Below, piece by piece: positions 19,433-31,475 of a stretch of DNA of 64,000 nt. Numbering within the stretch: the first letter of the stretch is position 1; every line of letters starts with the position of its first letter. The notes under the pieces are model-generated. The model did not search any database. It was not told where the DNA came from and saw only the letters and a list, made by a program, of their open reading frames with translations. The stretch covers positions 3,596,001 through 3,660,000 of the forward strand of contig JAYKKT010000076.1 of NCBI GenBank assembly GCA_036023115.1. Reading direction: 5' to 3'. The position numbers were made by a program, and so were the translations under genes. Origin of the DNA: Brasenia schreberi (lineage: Eukaryota; Streptophyta; Magnoliopsida; Nymphaeales; Cabombaceae).

Positions 19433-19521
19433 TGGCACGCCCATAAAGCGAAGTAGATTACGAAAAGGTTCACTTCAGGCCTAAGAACCCGTAAGTGAAA
19501 ATTTTCGGTGTCTATAGACAT

Positions 19522-20227
19522 GTAAAAATGTACTCCATGTGATATAATGGAAAATGCATGCTTTATGAAATAATGTATATGACATGTGAAATGTATTCCA
19601 TATGATATGATGGAGATACATGCTTTATGAAATGAGTCTTCATGAAATGTATCTAGGGGATGTATTCACCATGCCCCTAGTTTGACATGAGTCTGTGATG
19701 TCACACGGCCACATGGTGAAGGGCCATGGGTTTACAAGGGAATGCAAGATGGACGATGGATGACATGTCCATCCACTTGACCTTTATGACATTTCTAACA
19801 TGATCATGACAAAATTTTGCTTAAGGGTGGACTAACAATGACCAATCCTAAGTATTTCATGGACATCATATTGGCATTGACATGACTCCCACATTCTCCA
19901 TCGTGGAATTCATGTATTGTATCCTAACCTCATCAAGCTATATATATATCAACAAGATGTCGGAAAATTTCTCTCCAAAATCACATGTAGGGTTGAAATT
20001 TTTGCAAATTTTGAAAGAAGCAAATTCGGTAAATCCTCCCTTTTCTAAAAAGTTTTCATGTCTTAAAACCAAGGTATTTCAACATGGTTTTGGTCATTTT
20101 TGGCAAGCCTCCCAATCGTGGGCGAGTGCCAAATTTGCATGATTTGAAAGAATCGGTGAGCCTAGTGGCCAATTCATGGCATGAGTTCTTCATTTTTTAT
20201 TTGCCAAATTTTGAAAGCTTGGTTTAT
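19522..20227 (-). pseudogene. E3 integrase to RNase H remnant with minisatellite
   Basis: CATGGTGAAGGGCCATGGG, TTTCTAACATGATCATGAC and CATTCTCCATCGTGGAATTC align with the integrase N-terminal half of E1 (49235-49445). The catalytic core is mostly gone. 19530-19640 holds three irregular copies of GATAT(A)ATGG...ATGCATGCTTTATGAAAT (CATGTGATATAATGG, CATATGATATGATGG) in place of it. The segment ends at 20232 in the second RNase H, where E2 inserted. Confidence 0.7.
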
Positions 20228-20322
20228 AATCTTGTAGATACGGAAAATTCTCACTTCCGGTTCTTAGGCCCGAAGTGAACCCCTTCGTGTGTCTAAGTCA
20301 TTTTTATAACAAGGGTGTGACA

Positions 20323-20440
20323 GCTAGCTTACTCAAGCTAGCGAAGTAAGTTTTGAAATCTGACTCTATCGGGGTGACTGTGAGTAAGTGAGCTCTTTTC
20401 GTCGCAGACCTTCTTGCACCGATGCACAAGGGTCAGTTTG
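20323..20440 (-). other. U5 hairpins, E2 left copy (H2 partly decayed)
   Basis: H1 GCTAGCTT-ACTC-AAGCTAGC (20323-20342) is perfect. In H2 the outer pair is CAGAC/GTTTG and the inner CTTGC/ACAAG, one change in each arm, whereas the partner LTR keeps both stems. Confidence 0.55.
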
Positions 20441-20799
20441 TACGCTTGGCAAAGTCATTTTTGAATCAACTAACCTCTTTGAAAATACTCGAAGTGTTTG
20501 GGCTTTGTTTGTATGATTGCAAGTTTTATTTCACGTGGGATTTGCACGTGCCTATGTCTTTCACTTTTATGCTTTTTAGGGCCAACTAGGTGTGTGCGCA
20601 AGTGACCTAAGTTGGGTGATTTTTGCACGGGAGTGTGGGGTCTGCTTTGATGCAATATGCATCTTAACTCATGGTATGGCGAATATTCAATGCAAACTCA
20701 CACAACTCCAAGGGAAAATCCGAATTGAAAGACATTGCTTAAGGGAAATTGCGTAATGTAAATTGCAAAAGGAAATTTGCAAAAGGGAAATAGGGCTAT

Positions 20800-21310
20800 A
20801 TCTTAAGAGCGGAAAGGCTCAATTGTGCAAGTGTGTGTCGTGTATATATGGAAAGACTACTCACATAGCTGAACCTTAAAACCCAAATCTTAAAGACATA
20901 GTGGAAGGAAAATACTTATAATATATATGGGCCCGAAGGTCGCCAACGTGTGCGTGGGTGTTGTGTATATATGTAAAGACAACTCACACGACTTGTAATG
21001 TAAAACCCAAATATAATTATAATATGGCCCTTATTAGGGTCTTGGGAGTAAGAGCGAAGGCTCAATGTGTGTGAGTGTGGAATTGAAAGACCACACACAC
21101 AACTTGAATTAAAACACCCAAATAAAATTGCAATATGGCCCTTACTAGGGTCTTGGGAATAAGAGCGAAAGCTCAATGTGTGTGAGTGTAGAATGGAAAT
21201 ACCACGCACACGACTTGAATGAAATACCCAAATAAAATTGCAATATGGCCCTTACTAGGGTCTTGGGAATAAGAGCGAAAGCTCAATGTGTGTGAGTGTA
21301 GAATGGAAAG
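20800..21310 (-). repeat. Hairpin tandem repeats in E2 left LTR
   Basis: Five units with TAAGAGCG(A/G)A...GGCTCAATGTGTGTGAG spaced about 115-120 bp. Two of them near 21140 and 21260 are almost identical (CAATATGGCCCTTACTAGGG). Confidence 0.8.
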
Positions 21311-21464
21311 ACAACACCCACGACTTAAGTTAAAACCCACGCAGCTGAATATATATAAGTATAACTATATCTTAAGGGTTGTCAAGGGTCGTGTGTGTGC
21401 CAAAAGAGTGTGCAAGTAAGAGCGAAAAGGCTCAAGTGCACGTGTGTGTTGGTGTGTCAAACCA

Positions 21465-21505
21465 CATTATTACAATCGGGGGGAGACAACATTCCATTAT
21501 TACAA
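21465..21505 (-). promoter_or_regulatory. Candidate LTR polyadenylation block (E2 left)
   Basis: CATTATTACAA twice around GGGGGGAGACAACATTCC; the right arm of the small hairpin is changed (TTCC). Confidence 0.45.
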
Positions 21506-23347
21506 CCCCGTATCAAATTCAATTAAATGTAAGCAAGTTCATATAATGGACCGAGTTAGGCACTTACGTGTAGCTGGTCCATGTTCAACTTGCATGGCTA
21601 TGGCCTCGTGAGTTGCCTTGGGGAGCCGAAGGGGAGCTCCTTAGGTGGATGTGGGCTACATGTAGGGGGGCGGGCCGAGGGCGTCTTGATGCTGACCGAG
21701 TGGAAGGCACGACAGGTAGGGGTACTGGCCAAGGGGTGAAGTGGCAGGTGGATGGGCTAGGTTGTTGTGGTGTTTGGCTGGGAAGAAAGGGGGATTAAGG
21801 GAGGAGGTTCAGCTAGGAGCTAAGGCGTGGTATTGAAGAGGGTGAATGGGATATGGTGTAGGTAGGCCGGGTGTAAGGGAGAGGGGATGGATGAGCTAGG
21901 TGGCGGATGGATGGGTTGTGCAGTTGGGAAGAATTGGGTGAAGAGAAGATGAAGGTTAGATAAGGTTGAGGTGGGGTACTAACCATGAAGGAGGCGGTGC
22001 TGGTGGTGGAGTGTGGTGGCCGGCTGGTAGTGGAAGAAGGGTGGCAGTCGAAGGGTGCGCCTCGCCGAAGGTGGAAGGTGATGGAGTTGGTTGGAGTGGA
22101 GAGGTGGTAGCCGGGTGGAAGGAGTGGCGGTGGAAGGGCAGGTCCTTGGAGAATGGAGTGAGTGGGGGTGAGAGTGGAAGAGAGAGAGTGGAACCCGCAA
22201 GGAAGGGGGGCCTTTATAGGCTGGAAATGGGATGGGTCGGTTAGGGGGGTATGGGCCAGATATTTGTAATAAGGTGGGCATGGGACATGGTTTGGGGTAG
22301 GTCGGTTAGGGGGGGTTGGTTAGTGGTTTAAGGTCGGTTAGGTGGGCTGGGACTTAGTGGTTAGGGGTCTAATTAGGTGCACTAAGGAGGGTTTAGGCTT
22401 AGTTAGTTAGGTTCTAGGTGGTCTAGCTAGGTGAGGTTGGGGGCGGTTTTGGGTGAGGATGGCTAGGTTTGGGTTAGGTTTAGGGGAAATGGCTAGGTGA
22501 TGTGGGCTAGCTTAGGGCTAGGTTTAGGAACCTCCCTTGGCGCCGGTCCATTGATTCGATTCCAGCCATGTTCAAGTTGGTGTAGCACAGGTCAGGTGTA
22601 GGTGCATACAAGTTTAAACCCACACTCTAGGCTAAACCCACAAGGTTAACCCACCCTTGACCAAAAGTCAAGCCTACCAACTTTCTCACTCATACTTTAT
22701 CACCCCCCTTTCTCTCTCTACTGAAGCTTTTCACGTGAAATGTTGTGGGCCCCTCACCTCCATTTATGAGAAGGTGATGTGGGCCATGGATGTAGATATT
22801 GGATTTGAATCCAAATCCAAATACATGTTGGGTTTGGATCTGGATATATATGGTCCAGATCCAGCCCAAATCTAATTTTTTGATTCCTTCATGGCGTTTC
22901 AAAACGGATGATTTGTGCGGGGCCTTACTGCATCAGTACTCCGTCTTGCGTTGGGTCTTCGCCAACATTGTCGTCCGCTCTTCTTCTCACCTTCTAGAGT
23001 TCATTTTGAGCAAATTTCTAATATCTGGGGCTTAGATGTCTTAGAATCTGGGGATGATTTTAATACGAGAGTTGATGTGCCGGGCTTGAAGTATGCTCCA
23101 GGTCCGGGCTCTCCTTTGCCTTTTCGGTCCTGCTTTCGTCAGGCCAAGCTGCTTTCGGGGTTTCAAAAACACCTTTTTAAGGTTTTAAAACTATATGTAT
23201 AGAGTTTTAAAACATATATACAGGTTTAAAGTATGTACAGGGTTGTCTGGAAGGCTCTTGGGTTTTCAAACTCAAAATAGCCCTTTGGGGCTGCTTTTGT
23301 GAAACCAGGCATATTTGAGAAAATCGTGGGATTTTGGGGTGTTTACA

Positions 23348-23360
23348 GATGCCCCTCTTT
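23348..23360 (-). other. E2 polypurine tract
   Basis: Sense AAAGAGGGGCATC directly abutting the TGTAAACACC start of the 3' LTR; the plus-strand DNA primer site. Same tract in E1 (47208) and E4 (61428). Confidence 0.85.
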
Positions 23361-24513
23361 GGCATTATCCAAATTTATTTGGGTAATGGCAGAGACGACA
23401 ACACCCTTTTCGATGTCTCCCTAGATCTATCCATGAAAATATGAGATCGTCCCATTTTTTTAGCAAAAATCTCTCTTTTAAACCTGGTAGAAGGAGATAT
23501 CACGCCAAAGGGACACTTCTATGGTTTCTGGTCCTAAACGGGATCATGTTATGCAAGTGTTCATGCATGGATGTGCACATGCAGGACATGGAGGAGACGC
23601 CAAGTAGGGCGACCTCCCAGAAATCAGATGGCATGGTCGAACTCTTGAGACTTACAAAAACCTACTTCTCCAAGTAAGCAGGCCCTATGTTGCTCGATGT
23701 TCGATTTTTCAAAATCTATTTACAAAAAAGAAAAATTGCTTTTAGCCTCAATCCTAAGGATCTCAATCTCTTCGCGTTTGCCTTTGCTTGAGTCTTGACA
23801 CTCGCTAATCTAGCGGAGGTTTTATAAGAAAACAAGCTATATTTCAAAATTCCTACACCTTACTCAAAACGTCGAATTCTCAAACAAAATGAAATTCAAG
23901 TAAATAAATCCTATTTTTACTTTAGGATTCCTCGAAATGAACCATGTTTTACTCGGGATAAGTCGTAGGGATGGGAAAGAGATACCACGGTCCCTTCTGA
24001 AGCGTCCCGTGGTTTTAGGCATAGAAGGCGAAAAACTGCTCTTTTTGAGCTTTTTGGCCTTTTTTCCTTTTTTTCATAGAGGGTCTCCCTTTGGGAGTAT
24101 TTTTTCTTTAATCCCTCTTTTCCATAAGAGAATCGAATTTTTCATTTTGATCCATGTTTCTTTCTTTGGGAAAGAGAATTTGGCAGGGATTTCTCTTTGT
24201 TTTTGGCCATATTTTCCTTTTGGAAGGGGAAGAGAAGAGGGGAGGACTTATCCCAAGGTCATACTCGATCCATTCCAGATCAGCCTATTTAGAAATAGCA
24301 CGTACTACTTGCAAGTATCTTGCTATATTGAATTAGGACTTTCTTTGTAAGAAGAAGGATTTTGAAATGTAACCACGTATTTGGAAAACTCCACTCTTTC
24401 ACAAGTGCGAATTCTCTCACTCAGGGTCACACAATTCGCCTTTGAACTTTACTTTCGAGATTTCAAAGCAGTTATCCCTAAGAATTTTCGAAAACGGGAA
24501 TTTAACCCAAACC
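23361..24513 (-). other. E2 3' untranslated region
   Basis: 1.15 kb between integrase stop and PPT, co-linear with E1 47221-48384. Pyrimidine/purine-rich stretches near 24050-24240. A plus-strand open frame at 23937-24350 is not kept in E1, so I do not call an antisense gene. Confidence 0.7.
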
Positions 24514-26197
24514 CTACACATAATACTTCTTTAAGTATTGAATTTTGATAGGATCTGCTAAATTCCTACCTTTGACATCGATCAACCAATATGAGTTGTT
24601 CGTGGTGGTTGCACGCACAATATAGGGTCCATCCCACTTGGGGCGCCACTTTCCAAGTGGATGTGGGCCACGATAGTGGATGATTTTCAAAACTAGATCT
24701 CCCACTTCAAAGTGGTGAGGTTTCATATGTTTGTCATAGTGTCGAGCTATCCTTTGCCAGTATGCATGAGCATGATCCATAGCAAGGAGTTGCCTCTCAT
24801 CTAACAAATCTAGTTCGGCCATCCTAGCATGCTGAAGCATCTCTAGGGGGAGGTCGAGTGCAATGGATGTATGGAATGAGTGCAATGAGAATGGCGTTTG
24901 TGCCATTGACCAACTCAAATGGCGTGGCATTCGTGGGAGTCCGGATGGAAGTCCTATAAGCCCATAAGGCTTCATCTAGCTTCTTGTGCCACGTCCTACC
25001 CTTCTCTAAAGTTTTCTCAATTATGCTAATGAGAGTCTTATTCGTGGCTTCGGCTTGGCCGTTGCCTTGAGGGTAGTAAGGCGAGGAGAAGTGGTGAGTT
25101 ATGCCATAGGTGTTGCACAACTTGACCATCCGCTCGTTTTTGAATGGGGTGCCATTATCGGACACAAGGTCTCTTGGAACACCAAATAGAGTCAAGATAT
25201 TCCTCCTAATGAAAGCCACCACACGTTGCCCCTGTATGTTGGTCAGGGAGATGGCTTCGACCCACTTGGAGAAGTACTCAGTGGCTGCTAAAATGAACCT
25301 ATGCCCATTCGATGCCTTTGGAAATATCGGGCCTACAATATCAAACGCCCACATGGTAAATGACCAGGGGCTGACCACGGAATGCAATGAAGATGATGGG
25401 ATATGAATGGCGTGCCCATGTACTTGACATGGATGACACTTCCTAACATGATCGTGGCAATCCTTTTTCAGGGTGGACCAAAAATAGCCCGCTCTAAGTA
25501 TTTTCATCGCCATCATGTTGGCATTGACATGACCTCCACATTCTCCATCGTGGAATTCATGCATAACAGTCCTAGCCTCTTCTAAGTCGACACATCTTAG
25601 TAAGATGCCAGTAAAACTTTTTTTATATAGAACCCTACCCAAAATCGTGTATGAGGTAGAAATTTTCCGGATGAATGCCTTATCTTTGGATGTGGCATCC
25701 TCAACGAATCCCCCATTTTCTAGAAAATATTTGATGTCATAGAACCAAGGTTTTTCAACAAAATCTGGATTGTTTTGGCAAATATCCAAATCGTGTGTGG
25801 ATGGAGTGGGTGCATGCCATATCTCCAAGGATGAGAGGGCGTCGGCAACGCCATTATCCTCTCTTCCTATGTGTGTGAGTGTACACGATTGGAAGGACTC
25901 AACCAATCGAGTGGCCAACTCGTGATATGGAAGCAGTTTTTCATTTCGTACTTGCCAAATTTTCACAACTTGGTTTATAACGAGGAGTGAATCTCCAAAG
26001 ACCTCGATGCATGATGCCCCTAGAGTTTTCGAAATTCTTAAGCCTTGTATGAGTGCTTCATACTCAGCTATGTTGTTGGAACATTCAAAACCTAGGCGAA
26101 TTGCTATGGGTATCTCGCCCTTTTCAGGGGATATGAGGATGACCCCGGCACCAGCCCCTCGGTTGTTTCGTGCCCCATCGAAGTGCATCTTCCACAC
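24514..26197 (-). pseudogene. E2 second RNase H and integrase
   Basis: From 26197 leftward the frame starts in the archaeal-type RNase H (HFDGARNNRG, NNIAEYEAL, VFGDSLLVI, then REDNGVADALSSL). The integrase follows: HHCC zinc finger (HDGECGGH ... CHPC) and the D,D-35-E core (WAFDIVGP, LVSDNGTPF, GNGQAEATN). Near 24880 about 14 bp are missing relative to E1, shifting the frame; the C-terminal GPY-type segment (KWDGPYIV) continues in another frame to 24514. A 45-bp in-frame deletion after ADALSSL is also seen against E1. Integrase would join cDNA to host DNA; this copy cannot be translated whole. Confidence 0.88.
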
Positions 26198-26700
26198 TTG
26201 GTTTTCGAAAGAGTTTGCAAAATGTGGTTTTGAAATTGATTTTGCAATATGGCTTCCTCAGGCATTTCACTAAGTGTGGGATAGGAGTCCTCTGGGGGAA
26301 ACTCAGCCACGTAGTCAGCTAGGGTTTGCCCCTTAATGGAGATCTGATGATGGTATTTCAGGTCATACTCCATTAGAAGGAGTTGCCATTTGCCCAATCT
26401 ACCAGTGAGAATGGGTTTTTCAAACAAATGCTTGATTGGATCAAGCTTGGACACTATCCAGATCTCATGATCTAGGAAATAGTGTCAAAATTTCTAGCAG
26501 GCCCAAACTAGGGCTACGCACGTCTTCTCCATGGCTTGATAATTCCTTTCATAAGCCAAGAGAGTTTTCGAAATATAATAGATGGCATACTCCTTGTGGG
26601 TGTCATCCCCGTATTGAGCTAACAAAGCTCCCAAGGCATTCCCATGCATGGCAATGTAAAGCAGAAGAGGTTTTCCTTACTTTGGAGGATTTAAAACAGG
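26104..26700 (-). pseudogene. E2 gypsy-type RNase H (degenerate)
   Basis: Contains SKLDPIKHLFEKPILTGRLG and LLLMEYDLKYHH, typical of the connection after the first RNase H of Tat elements. Upstream, two codons in the segment matching E1 VWACQKFRHYF are stops (TAG, TGA). The usual catalytic Asp position is already lost in this family (see E1). Confidence 0.75.
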
Positions 26701-27460
26701 GGGATTAACTAAGTATGCCTTTAGTCTTTCAAATAACTTTTGGCAATCGTCATCCCATGAAAATTTCGTGCCCTTTCTCAACAATTTGTTGAAGGGTTCG
26801 CATCTAGTCACCAGGTTTGAGATAAACCTGCGAATGGATTGCAATCGACCTTGGAGGCTACGAATCTGTGTGAGATTGGAGGGTGGAGCCATGTCTATGA
26901 TGGCTCGACTTCTATGCCCCTTTGCTCACCATCAAGCCTAAGAGCTTTCCGTACTCTACTCCGAACACACACTTTTGAGGGTTTAGCTTTACTTTGTAAA
27001 GTCTAAGCCTTTCAAAAATCTTTTGTAAGCATTCGATATGAGTGAATCGAGTTTTGGATTTTGCCAAGAGATCATCCACATATCTACGAGCTCATGAATC
27101 TGATCATGGAAGATCGTGGTCATGGCTCTCTGGTATGTGGCGCCAGCATTTTTCAAACCAAAGGGCATGACTATATAGCAGTATGTGCCCCATATGGTTG
27201 TAAAAGCGGTCTTACCCTGATCTCGTGGGCTTAGCTTGATTTGATTATACCCTGAATAACCATCCATAAACGAAAACATTTCGTGATTTGCAGTACTATC
27301 GACTATCAAATCTATGTTTGGTAAAGGATAATTATCCTTTGGAGTGGCTTTATTCAGGTTTCTAAAATCGATGCATATTTGAATCTTCCCATTAGTTTTT
27401 CGAACAACAACGATATTGGATAACAAATCAGAATACGCAATGGGTTTTATAAATCATGCT
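26677..27460 (-). pseudogene. E2 reverse transcriptase with destroyed YxDD
   Basis: RT motifs are readable: KIQICIDFRNLNKATPKD, FSFMDGYSGYNQI, VMPFGLKNAGATYQ. Where E1 encodes VEVYIDDLL, this copy lacks 4 bp (27070-27090), giving a frameshift and removing the catalytic YIDD. The thumb/connection part (SLQGRLQSIRRFISNL) lies in a separate frame, 26677-26892. The start of the RT core after SNIVVV also has stops (about 27430-27450). Confidence 0.85.
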
Positions 27461-28020
27461 TTTAACAGATCTTCTAAACCCTCTTTGACTTGAGCGTGTA
27501 CATTTGGATGTATTTTCCTAAGCTTTTTCTTTATGGGTTTTACATCCGTATCTAAGGATAGATGATGTTCGACAATACTGGGGTCTATGCCCGGCATGTC
27601 TTCATACGTCCATGCAAACACATCTAAGTAGGTTTTTAGAAATGCAATGAATGATGATCTTTCATGCTCATGCAAACATGCGCCTACCTTAATGAGTTTG
27701 GGCTTTGAATCACTCCCTAGGTTTATCTCTATGAAATCTCCTCCTACTGAATTTGAAGGTTTTTCAAAATCGAGAATTTTATGAAATTCCAGGAGCTTAG
27801 AAGTGGGATCTTCCTCAAGGGGATCCACCTCTGGGCTTTGATCATTCTCGTGGCTTGTAGATCCTAGGGAATTTGATGCATGGATTTTCAAAAGACCTGG
27901 TTTGACACTCAGAATTTCTATTGATTTCGAAATTTTTGGTCTGGTTATGCAGACAACGTTTCTTTCGAAATCTTTTTCTTTCCCTAAATCCTTACCAGGA
28001 GCAGCTATGTACAAAATCTT
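27454..28020 (-). pseudogene. E2 pre-RT segment of pol
   Basis: Open over 186 codons. It carries DVFAWTYEDMPGIDP, the widespread motif just before the gypsy RT, and LEFHKILDFEKPS shared with E1. Its function in the family is unknown beyond being part of the polyprotein. It ends in a stop at the RT junction. Confidence 0.8.
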
Positions 28021-28207
28021 TTTGGAAATTTGTAAATTTTCAATTTTTTTGTTTTTTTTGTAAAATGAGTACTTTGCGAACTATACAAACTACTCTTTTT
28101 TCGAGTTTTTCATTTTCCAATGTTTTTGGCTTTTGTAATTTTTCCATTTTTTGGATTTTGAGTTTTTCAAATGTTTTTATATTTTTGACAAAGGGATCTT
28201 CCATCAT

Positions 28208-28756
28208 ACCTACAAAGGACAAACACTACCGGTTAGACTCTGAATAAGTGGTCTAAATCGTAGGTCTCTTCTAAGATAGGTTCCAGGGCACCCTTGACCC
28301 AGGTGGTCATAGGGGGTGGTTCTGGCGGTATTCTAGGAGTATAGCCGATCCCATATCGGCTTGGATTGGCCCTAGGCAGAATGGGTTCTAGGAAACCCTA
28401 ATTTTGAGCCCCCAGACTTTTATAAGGCAAATAGCCTATATTTAACAGCATGTTTCATGATTTTTTGTTTTTAGAGAAGTTTTGATATAAATCGTGGTCC
28501 TAGAACTTGTTGTCATCTATGTTGTGCACATAGGGCTTTTTGTCCAAGGGTTTTGGAAATAAGGGATTTTTGGGTTTTCCTAGAATGGTCAGAACTTTGA
28601 GGGGGCCAGCCTTGGGTGGCCCCTTCACATATACGACCTTCTTAGGTTTTTCAATATGAGCCTTGGTGGCTCGAGCATGGTCTGCCCCAGTTTTACCTCA
28701 TGGGTTTGGGAACTTGACAAGCAAGGGGAATTTATGACCCCTTGAAGCTAAGGGTG
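28208..28756 (-). pseudogene. E2 G-patch linker remnant
   Basis: Aligns with E1 52160-52710 (GGGTGGTTCTGGCGGTAT and following). Stops and small indels remove the reading frame. The TAG codon after the protease (CAC CCT TAG) lies at its right end, next to S5. Confidence 0.7.
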
Positions 28757-29584
28757 ACTCTTGTAAACACCCCGAAATCCCACGAATTTCTCAAATTCAT
28801 CTGGTTTTGTAAAAGCAGCCCCAAAGGGCCATTTTGAGTCTGGAATCCCAGGAGCCTTCCAGACAACCCTGTATATATGTTTTCAACTATATCTTTCAAA
28901 AACATACGATATGGCTTTTGAAAACCCTTTTGAAACATGTTTTGAAACCCCAAAGTGGCTTGCCCTAATCAAGACAGGACCAGGAGAGCTAAGAAGAGCC
29001 CGGAACCGGAGCACACGTCAAGCCCGGTGCAGCAACTCTGGTATCTGATTCACACCCCCAGGATCCCGAACGTCCAAGACCCTGTTCTTGTCAAAATAGC
29101 ATTTGAAGTCATCTCCGGAAGGCAGAAACGGAGGCGGACGACTATGTTGGCGAAGACCCAACGCAGACGGAGTACTGATGCTGTCAGGCCCCGCACGAAT
29201 CGTCCGTTTCGAACCCAGCTCGAAGGAGTCAGAGTTCAGTTTGGATTGGATCTGGACCATATATATCCAGATTCCAATCCAAACCCATATGTGGACTTGG
29301 ATTTGGATTTGGATCCAGAGATCCAATCCAATATCCATATCCATGGCCCACATCACCTTCTCATAAATGGAGGTGGGGCCCACTTGAAATTCACGTGGGA
29401 TATTGGGCATGAGAGAGAGTGGGGATGAAAAATATCAAGAGTGTTGTATTAAGCTTGACTTGTGTGTCAAGTTTGGGTTTAATCATGTGGGTTAGCCTAA
29501 TTGAGTGGGTTTAAGCTTGTAATTAGCTAAAACCTAACCTAGGGCTGCACCAACATGGGATGATCAAGGTCTATGGGCCATGCT

Positions 29585-29875
29585 AAGGGAGCTCCCTCAC
29601 CTAAACCTAACCCAAAATGACTAATCCTAGCCTAAACCCCTAATCCACCCCTAATCCCAACCTAATCACCTAACCCACTTCCCTAATCCCGGCCTAATCC
29701 CAACCTAATCACCTAACCCACTTCCCTAATCCTTCCCTAAACCTAGATTAAGTTCCCTAATCCTAGCTTAAACCTAGCCTAATCACCTAACCTAGCTCAC
29801 TAAACCTCACCCTAAAACCCAACCACCTAACCTAGCCCTAAACCCCTAAACCACCCTTAGCCCACAATCTACCCA
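29585..29875 (+). repeat. Degenerate telomere-like tract in S5
   Basis: CCTAAACCTAACCC, CCTAATCACCTAACC and CCCTAAACC units, as in S2 and S4, upstream of the TATA box at 29995. Confidence 0.75.
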
Positions 29876-30795
29876 AACCCCTAGTTTTAAAATATCTGGC
29901 CCAACCCTTTCCAGCCCACCTTATCTACATACCACCCTACCTAAACCACCTAACCACTACCCTCAGCCCAGCCCTAACCGACCTACCCATCCCCTATTTA
30001 AACCCTCCCCCTTGGGGGCGGGTTTTTCAAGTGGGAACCCTCACCTCACCCAGCCGGGCCCTCTCCTTCTCCCACTTCCTCACCTAGCCGGGACCACTCT
30101 CCATCACCTCCGCCTGCTCCACCAGCTCCACCTGCACCGCCACCTTCCTTCTTCCATCCACCACCACCTCCCCCAGCCGGACGCCACCACCTTCACTGAA
30201 CCGAACCAGCCAAGAGTCCACCTGCCCGCCTGCTTCTCCTTGCCTTCCACCGCCTCTCCCCATTCGGTAAGTACCCAATCTCCATCAAAGCCCCTTCTCT
30301 TCCACCTCTCCACTCTTAGCCACCTACCCTATCCTCATCTCAGCCCCTTTGCCACCACCCTTTGCACCTAGCCGAACCTAGTATAACCTAAACTATCGTC
30401 CACTACCTAGCCATCATACTCCATTCGGCCTTCCCCTAGGTGTTCCATTCGGCCTTCCCCTAGGTGTCCCATTCGGCCTTCCCACAAACCCTCCTTTAGG
30501 TCCAGCTTCCCTAAACTCTCAACTCCCCTAGTGACCCTAAAAACCCACTTATTTAGCCCCTTTAAATTCCCTACCTTGAGGCGACATCTACTTGCCACCG
30601 GCCACCTTCGAGGCGCCTATCCCGCGCCCCACTTGCAGCCGGCCAGCACCTTTGATCACCTATCTTCGCGGAGCTCCCGTTTGCAGCCCAAGGCCAAGTC
30701 CACGCTCAAGCAAGACCTCTACGGACCAGCTACTCGTAAGTGTCTAAACTCGGTCTTTAGTTGTACACTTGCTTGAGATTCAATTTGATACGGGG

Positions 30796-30835
30796 TTGTA
30801 ATAACGGAGCATAGTCTCCCCCCGCTTGTAATAAC
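30796..30835 (+). promoter_or_regulatory. Candidate LTR polyadenylation block (S5)
   Basis: TTGTAATAAC at 30796 and 30826, 30 bp apart, with GGAG/CTCC between. Confidence 0.5.
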
Positions 30836-30974
30836 GTGGCTTGGCACAACCACACACGTGCACTCTCTTAGTCGTGCACGATTTTGAACACACACGGGCC
30901 TAATCAGCCCCTAATACATAAGTGTATATATATACTTTTATTTTAGAAGGGTTTTGTTTAAGTTGGGTGCATTG

Positions 30975-31475
30975 TCTTTCAATTCAAGCACTCACACACA
31001 TTGAGCTTTCGCTCTTAGTTGAAAGACCCAAGTAAGGGTCGACCTATACTATTTGGGTTTCATTTCATGTCGTGTGAGTAAGTCTTTTAATTCAAGCACT
31101 TTCACACACATTGAGCCTTCGCTCTTACTCCCAAGACCTTAGTAAAGGCCTTATTGCAGTTATATTTGGGTTTCATTTATGTCGTGTGGGTAGTCTTTCA
31201 ATTCAAGCACTCTCACACACATTGAGCTTTCGCTCTTATTTGAAAGACCCAAGTAAGGGCTGACCTATACTATTTGGGTTTCATTTCATGTCGTGTGAGT
31301 AAGTCTTTTAATTCAAGCACTTTCACACACATTGAGCCTTCGCTCTTATTCCCAAGACCTTAGTCAAGGCCATACTGCAATTTATATTTGGGTTTAATTT
31401 CATGTCGTGTGTGTAAGTCTTTCAATTCAAGCACGCACCCACATTGAGCCTTCGCTCTTATTTGCAAAGACTCGA
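30975..31475 (+). repeat. Tandem repeats (about 110-120 bp) in S5 LTR
   Basis: Five units alternate the two subtypes (GAAAGACCCAAGTAAGGG and CCCAAGACCTTAGT), each with the GAGC/GCTC hairpin; order differs from S2, which has only the first subtype. Confidence 0.85.

Larger units (their letters stand above)
16233..19516 (+). mobile_element. S4: solo LTR (3.28 kb) with an atypical U5 end
   Basis: Starts TGTAAACACC and ends GTGTCTATA, with perfect duplication GACAT (16228-16232, 19517-19521). The first 2.85 kb is nearly the same as S2 and S5 (telomere-like tract 17068-17350, TATA 17466-17473, GTAAGT at 17713 and 18159, polyadenylation-like block 18219-18258). From about 19080 it differs and instead matches the reverse complement of S8 (63544-63930). 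This suggests a recombinant LTR. No internal region. Confidence 0.9.
20233..23347 (-). repeat. E2 left (3') LTR, 3.1 kb
   Basis: TGTAGATACGG to GGTGTTTACA. In sense: TATA box TATAAA (22213-22218), donor-like ACTAAC (21978-21983) and ACTTAC (21562-21567), polyadenylation-like block (21465-21505), hairpin repeats (20800-21310), U5 hairpins. It is longer than its partner mainly because the partner lost two tandem repeat units near 34820. Confidence 0.9.

Noticed and set aside
23937..24350. Plus-strand frame of 137 codons in the E2 3' untranslated region, a place where some Tat elements have an antisense gene.
   Set aside because: The co-linear E1 region (47800-48210) has no matching open frame, and the predicted peptide is hydrophobic by T-richness only.
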